Shown: positions 15,701-21,999 of the stretch, in pieces
Layout of the letters: each line of letters opens with the position of its first letter
Position numbering within the stretch: the stretch's first letter is position 1
Source of the DNA: Bdellovibrio sp.
GTDB lineage: Bacteria; Myxococcota; SpSt-1050
DNA: 28,581 nt
Assembly (NCBI GenBank): GCA_020725805.1
Contig: DYEF01000037.1
Location: 1 to 28,581, forward strand
Direction: 5' to 3'
Notes under the pieces: generated by a model
Told to the model about the DNA's origin: nothing
Database searches by the model: none
What the model saw: the letters and a program-made list of their open reading frames with translations, nothing else
Program-made: the position numbers and the translations under genes

Positions 15701-18161
15701 CAGGATATTCAGCCCATCATCTTCAATTCCGTATAACACACCCGTATTCATTCACCTCACAACGAACATTGTCAGCGCGGACCATACAGAGAATATTTCA
15801 CCTTCTTCAGGTGACAGTGAACTGATAAAGGAATTCAGATCCGGTTCGGATGCAAGACTCAATTCGATTGTGTACTCCAATTCTATAATGCGTGGCACTA
15901 ATGAGTATTTCTTTGTCTACGATACTAATCTCTTTGATGCAAAGGATGTTCCTGTTACATCGAAGTTCAAGGCAAGATTCTCAGAGGCGCTCGACCCATC
16001 GTCAGTAGATTACAGGTCAGTCATTCTCTCTGACCTCAGAGGTGAAGACGGCTCGGTTACAGCAGGCAGTAATATATTCAAGATAACTACTTCGTCATTT
16101 AAGTCTTCTGATGTTGGCAAATATATCTGGATTATGCTGAGAGACAAAATCGATGGTCCCTACGAGATAACAGCATTTATCGATGCTAATAATGTAAGGC
16201 TGGACGATTCTTTTGCAACGTCGCTTGACAATCTGCCATTCATCAAGGGGCTCAATGCGACTGCGGCCGGTGTAATTACTCTTGCAGATTCGAACAAGAC
16301 CATAGTATTTGACTCTTCGAAACTCGGTACGCTCGAGTACAGCAGGGATTACTCGCTGATACTGATGGGAAAGACCAGCAGAAGTTATGCAAATATAGTA
16401 AAAGCAGCAAACGGGAATTATATCAAGGGTATAATCTCTGCCGGATTTACAACATCTCAAGAGACGACTGTCGAATTCAATCCTGTAGATTATACAACAA
16501 CAAGTGAAATCAATGACCCGATGCTCTTTGTGGCGATGTTCTCGAGACCTATTGATATCTCGACCGTCGACGAGGAGTCATTCTATGTTATTCAGGTAGG
16601 ACAGAAACTGCCGGCACTCTTTGCGCATTACCCTGAATTCCCCAATATTGTTACAATGATACCAATACCGGCATTCAGGACCGGAACTACAGCAGATTTT
16701 ACGGTAAATCAGAATGTCAGAGATTACAGAGGGAATCCGCTTGGGAAGGTCTGGACGAGCTCTCTCACTGTTGCATCGGCACCCGGAGGTGCGGCCCTTA
16801 CACTTGAAAATCCGAATTCAGTTACACCTTCAAGCGGTTCGGTAGTGAGCCCTGACCTCAAGGTTTCACTCAAATGGGCATCGGCTGGTGGCAACTTCAG
16901 GGACCTCCTGCTTCCGACATCTTTTAACAATTACTCAATCAAACTCAGAAATAATGCTGATTCGACATACGTTTCGGTCACTACCCAGCTGATACCGGGT
17001 GGCAGCAGCGGAGACACAATTATTATAAAACCTGTTTCGAATCTCAGAGGTGGTACTTCATATACACTTACAGTTGACCTTACGAAGTGCGCAAACCTCT
17101 ACAGACTGCCCGGAGGTGCGACACTTACATACACTTACACGGTCGAGAATAATCCGCCTCAGGTTCTGGCTGCAGGTCCCACAGGTTCAGGCAATTCTGC
17201 ACTCTCAAAAATCTGGATAGCCTTTAATGAGCAGATAGATATTGCATCGGTGAGCACATCTACGGTTATTCTGCAGAATCTCGATACAATGAATACGATA
17301 TCCGGCAGATATTCACAGAAGTATGATAATACGACATCCAGATGGGTTGTATACTTTGAGCCATCGGTCCCGCTCAGAAACTCACTTGCAGGGTACAGGG
17401 TTACGGTAAAATCGGGTAACAGCGGAGTTAAGGACCTCGGAGGAACGCCTCTTGCTGCAGATTATACCTATACATTCGGCGTCGACAATATTGCTCCACA
17501 GGTAATCTCTGTAAATCCTCCGAACGGAACCTCGAATGTGTCTGTCAGCTCCGGTATATCTGTTACATTTAATGAGGCAATTTCTCCCTCGTCGGTATTC
17601 GGGGCAACAGAATCCTCAAACGGTTCTGTTAACATAATCTATAATTCAGCCTGCGGAACAAATAAACAGTCCTATGCCTGTATAAGACTCTCGACAAATA
17701 TGTCTGTAATCAATATCATTCCGGCCGAGCCATACAGACTGGTGGGTAACCGTAACTACAGTGTCGATCTGAACGAGACCGTCATATCCGACCTTGCAGG
17801 TAATGTGATGAATTTCCTTGACCTTCCACCTGTTTCGACATTCTCTACTGTCAACGACCTCCCTGTCCTTGATTGTGAGATGGCTCCGGCTGCTCCAAAC
17901 AATCCGATAATGCTCTTCTTCAATGAGACTGTGGACTATTCCGCTGTCAACTCTGTGATTGTCTACAGGATTGATACCGGAAGTGCCATTGCGGTAGACC
18001 TGATGGGTGTATCCAACCCGAGCGGATATGTGGTGACGGTCTTCCCGCAGGCGGGGAACTGGACGAGCGGTGATTACGGATACATTGTGACCAGAAATAT
18101 CAAAGACCTGAACGGTAATCAGCTCATCAGGGAATACAACGGGTATTTCACAATCCCGTAG
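9732..18161 (+). CDS. Giant multi-domain lipoprotein with ~19 Ig-like domains
   Basis: This 2809-residue protein starts after AAGGAGGA (9717-9724). Its lipoprotein signal peptide ends ILS-C18, followed by SDQPF. I count about 19 SbsA/Big_5-type Ig-like domains, beginning near residues 30, 146, 277, 427, 556, 893, 1009, 1174, 1338, 1457, 1576, 1715, 1830, 2042, 2247, 2353, 2476, 2589 and 2710. Typical openings are SVSPANGSNGV and SVNPPNGTSNV, then a FSE/FNE strand. Domain ends often read F-S-T-x-D-P-P. Five copies of a different ~70-residue module lie within or between these domains. Most cysteines fall in close local pairs, suggesting disulfides outside the cytoplasm. It ends flush with the last Ig domain, with no LPXTG, autotransporter or T9SS-type tail, so attachment is presumably by the lipid. 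It is last in the operon, before a strong terminator. A stalk or adhesin role is inferred. Confidence 0.92.
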   Translation: MRKYFGILIFLVFAILSCSDQPFVVGVDSPLRVVYISPTDSALNVSRDVTVKIVFSEEVAESTLSENVVLYDYSKKDESIKVETDLTYSKETNTVSLKPKKSLNFATQYLIRVKSGLTKVDTKDSKGGKLSREISAVFTTEYIDDLKVISVYPANGATGVSPDASIVVTFSEAIDNTPPSFDQTSSFVVCDTGTADSYKDGKCNTPIAGNWTFDEKKLVATFRPEVSFGYTRSVKLILSTAIRSQRAKDFGDKVGSTYYGHLKADYTVDFMTKLLDRFDVLSVSPANGSNGVGLDSQIVIKFSEAANPESVIFYNKKGDETSLKDTATLFVEDITDNKNVTSYFVKGEWDSSNRILTLTNIDPEDGETKRDFPYSRNIRITLSPKIQSVRGKALVNPPDGLKASQGFLNNGESDFVSAFSTIDPPELLIVNKIPDSGTKNVSIRSDVRITFSDAVNIATLVYPQSIDSKDYTFRMTDITDIDNPVLVEPSDSANPFRINSQTPNTVIFVPKYPLDYLHTYQIEIKEGIASERATDKSGFLKIPLVYNFTTEGVEKFFITSVNPEDGSENNGIYSKTRVRFNRSFRTDSLKTLVSGGNVTEVSGRSITDNNGSFLPESLKGYIVRFSGNNLSCSGFIVNNTDKSFELSENPSCGVDNTFTYEIIKPALLLSNSSSYIEPVSTDEPLFYYKSYLASGFVSSSASQTVTDSQKSFGADELKGKVLRFVRGKLAGENYPIESNTADTITISGQFPDLPDTTSEYIIVESSEIMKSLITSSDRRSVRIEGSDFGIDELKGLELYVLDGTGKGQVRGIIANDKDTVFVDEDFETALDSTSQIAVRDAREFIFVPKNTLAYNSLINGKVTDTVRGSISDSLNNKTEELNFSFGIIKAPELVIKSVSPSDKADNIDTEVTIKVFFSESVDPASVKKESGNILLLDSSANPVDFTILPVGTETDNIEIIPVRTALNQPRLKYSEQYSLTLKSQITSVRGGALGRDYSFTFKTIDPPPLAVLYSEPSNAEGKITTGIKRETQQNSGIPTSFVIAFSEGLKQANIDATSLILENVSNLANPFDISQAGTPILYSTQFNSSDTPPDGSLGRGEDNILTITPSDLIDYSAVVRIVIKGQDDPQGTDCASVSTCRTSGIFTSDRATYEGGQLRNTKVIVFRMEDPEPLRIIQVASEKGNQYLRRNLSGSTESVLVRFTEGVKQSSFSLNKTVFLEDVTGVADPVNGNALAAIPASVSFLDNQGNIASDDPTTTDLIGKDSVAKISPSSLLGYATVVRLRIKGDNPPSFSGVYSDRATIINGQLPRCTPQSGYNCNNQGEYVYLFSVESIKDLYVKSVTPGDGSTGIPQDAKDISIVFSEPLDCTSVSSGSVRVEQVYPSLSTISGVLNCNSDIVTFTANQGFGYSKDIRVTISTGVRSYEAQFVNPAADPLMGHIRTSFVSTFSTEDPPAPYIVSMNPGPISTNVARDSEVIVTFNEALNPSSVNTANFSITDLSSMSIITCATLELINSNTTIRCVPASFFAYSHSIAVSIRGGATGIRSAIATERGGWFNPVPNPYTYTFSIIDIPVLTVLATNFSGTENFAPNANLQIIFSSYVNFTDVVGNPADIADDKIILVKQSDINTRIPVTITNPVAGSAGSPSTIRITPTASLDYSTQYSVFVFGGYPSGVCRPERDGTNNGGCIVDEVISGTPYNGLRFDFAVASAPGLMVESVVPQDEATGIDRKPEIRITFNNPIQFGTVSGNICLTKGDNQSTNCSGPLAIPLDPFTQIDSRTVSTYPSGELDFDTTYTIVVTKGVIDIYGDSLDSYYTSVFTTITSTLVQDITVWDGTQYSNYMFYDINDAYFRIRFTKDMDTTTLNNGTIYLTYRDEFGRIVPLRGNLVWEVAPNDKRILYFTPDIYNISVCDGGEIYGWGNDGKVSNTAPDQFTSSSYNFDATFIGKKLYISGSVNGYNGYYNITNVSSGALVLENASFTIAESGLEFRIFSPSSSIPYNTPVFIHLTTNIVSADHTENISPSSGDSELIKEFRSGSDARLNSIVYSNSIMRGTNEYFFVYDTNLFDAKDVPVTSKFKARFSEALDPSSVDYRSVILSDLRGEDGSVTAGSNIFKITTSSFKSSDVGKYIWIMLRDKIDGPYEITAFIDANNVRLDDSFATSLDNLPFIKGLNATAAGVITLADSNKTIVFDSSKLGTLEYSRDYSLILMGKTSRSYANIVKAANGNYIKGIISAGFTTSQETTVEFNPVDYTTTSEINDPMLFVAMFSRPIDISTVDEESFYVIQVGQKLPALFAHYPEFPNIVTMIPIPAFRTGTTADFTVNQNVRDYRGNPLGKVWTSSLTVASAPGGAALTLENPNSVTPSSGSVVSPDLKVSLKWASAGGNFRDLLLPTSFNNYSIKLRNNADSTYVSVTTQLIPGGSSGDTIIIKPVSNLRGGTSYTLTVDLTKCANLYRLPGGATLTYTYTVENNPPQVLAAGPTGSGNSALSKIWIAFNEQIDIASVSTSTVILQNLDTMNTISGRYSQKYDNTTSRWVVYFEPSVPLRNSLAGYRVTVKSGNSGVKDLGGTPLAADYTYTFGVDNIAPQVISVNPPNGTSNVSVSSGISVTFNEAISPSSVFGATESSNGSVNIIYNSACGTNKQSYACIRLSTNMSVINIIPAEPYRLVGNRNYSVDLNETVISDLAGNVMNFLDLPPVSTFSTVNDLPVLDCEMAPAAPNNPIMLFFNETVDYSAVNSVIVYRIDTGSAIAVDLMGVSNPSGYVVTVFPQAGNWTSGDYGYIVTRNIKDLNGNQLIREYNGYFTIP
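11514..12254 (+). repeat. Three consecutive non-Ig modules (A, B, C) inside the giant lipoprotein
   Basis: Module A covers 11514-11726, B 11811-12029 and C 12030-12254 (residues 595-665, 694-766, 767-841). They share a core: F-x-x-[DE]-x-L-K-G (FLPESLKG, FGADELKG, FGIDELKG), then a strand, then an I-x-x-N turn (VNNTDKSF, ESNTADTI, IANDKDTV). They interrupt the Ig-like domain that starts at residue 556. The copies are diverged in DNA, so this is a protein-level repeat rather than a recent duplication. Confidence 0.7.
15477..15716 (+). repeat. Non-Ig module D inside the giant lipoprotein
   Basis: Residues 1916-1995 contain FDATFIGKKLYISG, NGYYNITNVSSG and LVLENASF, matching the F-x4-[LFV]-x-G-K … Y-x-I-x-x … hydrophobic strand pattern of modules A-C. 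It follows an Ig-like strand (ILYFTPDIYNI), and Ig-like sequence resumes after it (SIPYNTPVFIHL), so it looks like a loop insertion. Confidence 0.6.
16041..16250 (+). repeat. Non-Ig module E inside the giant lipoprotein
   Basis: Residues 2104-2173 contain FKSSDVGKYIWIM, GPYEITAFIDANN and VRLDDSF, the same module pattern. The host Ig domain begins SKFKARFSEALDPSSV and resumes with TIVFDSSKLGTLEYSRDYSL, so the module is inserted between its strands. Confidence 0.6.
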
Positions 18162-18182
18162 AACTGATAATTGCCTCTTTTC

Positions 18183-18209
18183 AGGGGACCAAAGCAGGTC
18201 CCCTTTTTT
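18183..18209 (+). terminator. Intrinsic terminator of the surface-protein operon
   Basis: A perfect GC-rich stem, GGGGACC (18184-18190) and GGTCCCC (18197-18203), with a 6-nt loop (AAAGCA), is followed directly by six T residues (18204-18209). It lies 22 bp after the stop of the giant lipoprotein gene. Confidence 0.93.
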
Positions 18210-18216
18210 ATTTCTA

Positions 18217-18245
18217 TTGTGAAAATTGCGCTGATTGTGTATGAT
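18217..18245 (+). promoter_or_regulatory. Promoter of the radical SAM/DUF362/polyferredoxin operon
   Basis: TTGTGA (18217-18222) and TATGAT (18240-18245) are separated by 17 bp, just after the terminator of the preceding operon and about 30 bp before the start codon. Confidence 0.5.
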
Positions 18246-18259
18246 ACGTTTTAGCATCC

Positions 18260-18265
18260 GAGGGA
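18260..18265 (+). promoter_or_regulatory. Ribosome binding site that selects ATG 18275
   Basis: GAGGGA at 18260-18265 is 9 bp before ATG 18275 but only 3 bp before the in-frame TTG at 18269, favouring the ATG. Confidence 0.6.
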
Positions 18266-18274
18266 CTTTTGCAG

Positions 18275-19561
18275 ATGCCAAAATCAGACCCGATTATAGA
18301 AAGACTTAAAATCCTTGCTCAGGGTGCAAGGTTTGATGCCTCCTGTGCCTCTGATCAGGGAGGCGGACTTACCTTTAATCAGAGAAGAAAGGATGTCTCG
18401 AGATATATCTATCACAGCTGGACGGAAAACGGCAGATGTGTTCCTATATTAAAAGTCCTTCTCACAAATTACTGTATCTATGACTGTGCCTATTGTCACA
18501 ACAGGAGGTCTAATGATATCGAGAGAAGCTCATTTGCCCCCGAAGAACTTGCGTCGGTTACGTTTGAACTCTACAAAAAGGGAAAGATAGAAGGGCTCTT
18601 TTTAAGCTCCGGTGTGATAAAAAGCTCTGATTACACTATGGAGATGATGCTGAGGACGCTCGAACTTCTGAGAAAGACATACGAATTTAAGGGATATATC
18701 CACTGCAAGATTCTGCCGGCAACCGATGAGCTGCTTATAGAGAGAATAGGGAGACTCTCTGACAGGATATCCGTAAATATAGAATTGCCTTCTGAGGAGT
18801 CACTGAAATATCTTGCTCCCGAAAAAGACAGAGATAAAATAATCAGACCGGTTATCAGGATTGCAGAACTTATCAGGAAATACAACGATGAAAACAGGAG
18901 ATTCGGTTCAACACTTAGGTTCTCCCCTTCAGGGCAGAGTACACAGATAATTGTCGGGGCAACGAATGATACAGACCTAAAAATGCTTCTTTTATCAGAC
19001 TATCTTTATAAGAAACTGAATATGTCGAGGGTGTACTATTCTGCCTATGTCCCTGTAAATCAGGATAAGAGACTTCCGAGAATCAGTGAGCCTCCTCTGA
19101 GAAGAGAACACAGGTTATATCAGGCTGACTGGCTGATTAGGGATTACGGATTTGATATTTTGGAGATTGTCAACGAAGAGAGGCCGGATTTATATGTTGA
19201 GCTCGACCCGAAGACGGTCTGGGCGCTCGAGAATATCTGCAGATTTCCGGTCGAGATAAATCGGGCTGAATATGAGGAACTCATTCGCATACCCGGTGTA
19301 GGGAAGAGAACAGCTAAAAAGATAATTTCGTTAAGAAAGGCGCATTCTATTACAGAAGAAGATATAAAAAGATTAAGATTGCCATTAAAGAAAATGCGTC
19401 ACTTTATTACAATAGGCGGAAGATATAAAGGAGAGAAGCTGGACAGTCTGTATATAAAAGAGAGGTTGCTGGGGGTAAAGGGCTACAGACAGTTGACATT
19501 TGGTTTTGACAAGGAAGATATTAAAGATAATATAATTGCAAGTAACACGGGAGAGTTCTGA
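18275..19561 (+). CDS. Radical SAM protein with helix-hairpin-helix (putative DNA modification/repair)
   Basis: Starting at ATG 18275 gives 428 residues. The radical SAM cluster motif is C67-x3-C71-x2-C74 in NYCIYDCAYCHNR, preceded by hydrophobic strand LKVLL. Downstream are a typical SAM-binding barrel region with FSPSGQSTQIIVGAT and a C-terminal helix-hairpin-helix, IPGVGKRTAKKI (339-350), a non-specific DNA-binding element. This layout and length match the family named putative DNA modification/repair radical SAM protein. In many genomes that family sits beside a uracil-DNA-glycosylase-like/DUF4130 partner, which is absent here. Its substrate is not established. It overlaps the DUF362 gene by one base, so the three genes to 21999 form one operon. 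The ferredoxin-like products could in principle supply electrons for radical generation, but they are predicted to be membrane-bound or exported. Confidence 0.88.
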   Translation: MPKSDPIIERLKILAQGARFDASCASDQGGGLTFNQRRKDVSRYIYHSWTENGRCVPILKVLLTNYCIYDCAYCHNRRSNDIERSSFAPEELASVTFELYKKGKIEGLFLSSGVIKSSDYTMEMMLRTLELLRKTYEFKGYIHCKILPATDELLIERIGRLSDRISVNIELPSEESLKYLAPEKDRDKIIRPVIRIAELIRKYNDENRRFGSTLRFSPSGQSTQIIVGATNDTDLKMLLLSDYLYKKLNMSRVYYSAYVPVNQDKRLPRISEPPLRREHRLYQADWLIRDYGFDILEIVNEERPDLYVELDPKTVWALENICRFPVEINRAEYEELIRIPGVGKRTAKKIISLRKAHSITEEDIKRLRLPLKKMRHFITIGGRYKGEKLDSLYIKERLLGVKGYRQLTFGFDKEDIKDNIIASNTGEF

Positions 19562-20457
19562 TGAGAAGAAGAGAGTTTATTAAAAAGTCTGCCATTCTTG
19601 CCGGAGGCATTGCATTTTCGGGTTCGATAGCTGATACACTCTTTGCGCAGGATAAGATTCCGGATTTAGTTGTTGTCAGGGGGAAAGATATTTTCAAAAT
19701 GGTAGATACAATGTTCAAATCCCTTGGCGGGATCGATTCGTTTATTAAAAAAGGAGATACAGTTGTAATAAAGCCGAATATTGGCTGGGACAGAAAGCCC
19801 GAGTATGCGGCAAATACAAACCCCATTCTTGTCGGTGCATTGGTCAGGGCCTGCAGAGATGCCGGCGCAAAGAGAGTAAAGGTGTTTGACTATACAGTCA
19901 ACAATCCTCAGAAGTGTTATAAAAATAGTGGTATAAAGGATGAGGCAGAGAAATACGGGGCGGAGGTGAGTTATATCGATGAAAACAGATTCAGGGATGT
20001 GATTATCAAGGGTAAAGTTATAAAATCCTGGCCGGTCTACAGAGATGTTATCGAGGCGGATAAATTTATCAATGTGCCGGTAGCCAAGACACACGGGATA
20101 GCAAGACTGACTTTAGGTATCAAGAATCTTATGGGCATAATCGGGGGTTCAAGGAGGAAGTTTCATCAGGATATCGACCAGTCCCTCGTTGACCTGCTGA
20201 CTGCTGTAAGACCGACACTGACTGTGCTGGACGCGATAAGGGTACTGACCAATAACGGTCCTACGGGAGGGGATCTGGAAGACGTCAGGAGACTTGATAC
20301 AATAGTTGCCGGAAGGGACATTGTAGCAGTTGACGCCTACGGCTGCTCTTTCTTTCAGGTCATTCCAGCCGATATCGGCTATATCCATCTTGCACACAAA
20401 TCAGGACTTGGCAGAGAGGATATTGAAAATCTGAATATAAAAAAGATAGAGTTATAA
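19561..20457 (+). CDS. Tat-exported DUF362 domain protein
   Basis: This 298-residue protein begins with a twin-arginine signal (RRREFIKKS, hydrophobic 11-21, likely cleavage near A29), so it is probably folded before export to the periplasm. Residues ~35-290 match the DUF362 family, with VVIKPNIGWDRK, NVPVAKTHGIARLTLGIKN, LMGIIGG and a C-terminal DIVAVDAYG. The 4Fe-4S ferredoxin tail that some DUF362 proteins carry is missing; the following gene supplies many such clusters. The function of DUF362 is not known, though it is frequently next to ferredoxin-like genes. Its start overlaps the radical SAM stop by one base (TGATG), with GGGAGAG at 19549-19555 as the ribosome binding site. Only 3 bp separate it from the next gene. 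Confidence 0.9.
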   Translation: MRRREFIKKSAILAGGIAFSGSIADTLFAQDKIPDLVVVRGKDIFKMVDTMFKSLGGIDSFIKKGDTVVIKPNIGWDRKPEYAANTNPILVGALVRACRDAGAKRVKVFDYTVNNPQKCYKNSGIKDEAEKYGAEVSYIDENRFRDVIIKGKVIKSWPVYRDVIEADKFINVPVAKTHGIARLTLGIKNLMGIIGGSRRKFHQDIDQSLVDLLTAVRPTLTVLDAIRVLTNNGPTGGDLEDVRRLDTIVAGRDIVAVDAYGCSFFQVIPADIGYIHLAHKSGLGREDIENLNIKKIEL

Positions 20458-20460
20458 TTT

Positions 20461-21999
20461 ATGAGAAGATACAGGATAATTACCCAGACAATCTTTCTGG
20501 TGCTCTTTCTCTTTTTATTTGTCTTTACAAAATCAGACGCAGAGAACGGAACTTTTGCGGATATATCAGTCGTTTTCTATATCGACCCCCTGATTTTACT
20601 GTCGAACCTTATCTCATATCATAATCTGAATATTTTGTTTTTATTCTCACTGATCACGGTTGCTCTTACTTTTGCGACCGGCAGGAGTTTCTGTGGCTGG
20701 GTCTGTCCGCTCGGTACACTGAATGATATCACAGGGAGACTGAAGAAGAGGGAGAAGGAACTTGTAAAGAAGGAGAATCTGAAAATTAAATATTATATTC
20801 TGATATTTCTTATAGTTCTCGCGGTATTTGGTGTAAATCTTGCGGGTTTTCTTGACCCGCTCTCACTTCTTGTAAGGTCATTTACAATAATATTTTATCC
20901 TTTGTTCAATCTGCTTATTCACTCGGTTTATGATATTTTCGTTGCTATAGCACCAAACTCCGAATCTCTTCCCAATATCTATTCATTCCTCAGGACATAT
21001 CTTATCGAAAATCACAGGGTATACTTCTCTCAGTCTATATTTATCGGTGCACTCTTCCTGCTTGTATTATTTTCTAATCTTATATCGAAAAGATTCTGGT
21101 GCAGGTATATCTGTCCTCTCGGGGCATTACTCGGATTGATGGGGAGATATTCACTTCTCAAAAGGGAGATAAAACCCTGTAATGATTGTGGTATATGCGA
21201 AGTCAACTGCAATGGCGGGGCTGTTTCCCCAAAGACGGATAAAGAGAACGGCTCCGAATGTATTCTGTGTATGAACTGTTCCAGTCTTTGTCCCGAAGAG
21301 TCTGTAAATTTTGTCTTTTCAAAGAAACCGGCTAACAGGGGTATCGATATAGGGAAGAGGCAGCTCTTTATTTCTGCCGGCACGGCTGTAATATCATATC
21401 CGCTCTTTAAGTCGTCCCTTTCTGCCTCACCGAATTTTCACAATCCTCTGCTCATCCGTCCGCCGGGCTCGGTTAGAGAAGATTTGTTTGTCAAAAAGTG
21501 CATCAAGTGCGGAGCCTGTTTGAAGGTCTGTATTACGAACGGACTGCAGCCGACCCTATTTGAGGCCGGGCTGGAGGGTATGTGGACGCCTCATCTCGTC
21601 CCGAGGGTAGGGCATTGTGAATACAACTGCAATCTCTGCTCTACAGTCTGTCCGACCGGCGCTATAAGGCCTATTACTATCAGTGAGAAGGTAAAGACAA
21701 AGATCGGGACCGCCCATATCAATAAGAACAGGTGTATTGTCTACAAGGAGGGAAAAGGCTGCCTTGTCTGCGAAGAGGTCTGCCCCGTGCCGGAAAAAGC
21801 GATTAAGATAGAAAATATTCAGGTGCAGATAAATAACAATATCAGGAATCTGAAGGCGCCGCGCGTGGTTTCGTCACTCTGTATCGGCTGTGGCATTTGT
21901 GAAAAGAACTGCCCTGTTGTGGATTCGCCTGCAATATATGTGACCTCTGTCGGAGAGAAGAGGTCGGAAGAGAATCAGGAACTTTTAGAGCAGATATAA
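20461..21999 (+). CDS. Membrane polyferredoxin, NapH-like plus NapG/MauM-like
   Basis: This 512-residue protein has an N-terminal membrane half with about five helices (near 7-23, 57-74, 110-130, 138-160, 190-208). Two cytoplasm-facing C-x3-CP motifs (FCGWVCPLG, 78-85; WCRYICPLG, 213-221) are the hallmark of NapH/NosR-type quinol-to-ferredoxin proteins. Two 4Fe-4S motifs follow (C240-C250, C267-C277). A KRQLFISAG hydrophobic stretch (299-315), resembling a Tat signal, leads to a second half with four more clusters (C347-C357, C386-C397, C425-C441, C474-C484) in the order of NapG/MauM proteins. The whole resembles a natural NapH-NapG fusion for electron transfer between the quinone pool and a periplasmic partner, perhaps the DUF362 protein. 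It overlaps the convergent hypF by 25 bp. Confidence 0.88.
   Translation: MRRYRIITQTIFLVLFLFLFVFTKSDAENGTFADISVVFYIDPLILLSNLISYHNLNILFLFSLITVALTFATGRSFCGWVCPLGTLNDITGRLKKREKELVKKENLKIKYYILIFLIVLAVFGVNLAGFLDPLSLLVRSFTIIFYPLFNLLIHSVYDIFVAIAPNSESLPNIYSFLRTYLIENHRVYFSQSIFIGALFLLVLFSNLISKRFWCRYICPLGALLGLMGRYSLLKREIKPCNDCGICEVNCNGGAVSPKTDKENGSECILCMNCSSLCPEESVNFVFSKKPANRGIDIGKRQLFISAGTAVISYPLFKSSLSASPNFHNPLLIRPPGSVREDLFVKKCIKCGACLKVCITNGLQPTLFEAGLEGMWTPHLVPRVGHCEYNCNLCSTVCPTGAIRPITISEKVKTKIGTAHINKNRCIVYKEGKGCLVCEEVCPVPEKAIKIENIQVQINNNIRNLKAPRVVSSLCIGCGICEKNCPVVDSPAIYVTSVGEKRSEENQELLEQI

Noticed and set aside
17646-18281. 211-codon open frame on the minus strand opposite the end of the giant lipoprotein gene
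   Set aside because: It lies antisense to clear Ig-like coding sequence, crosses the terminator, has no recognisable domain, and is a by-product of the repeated codon pattern.
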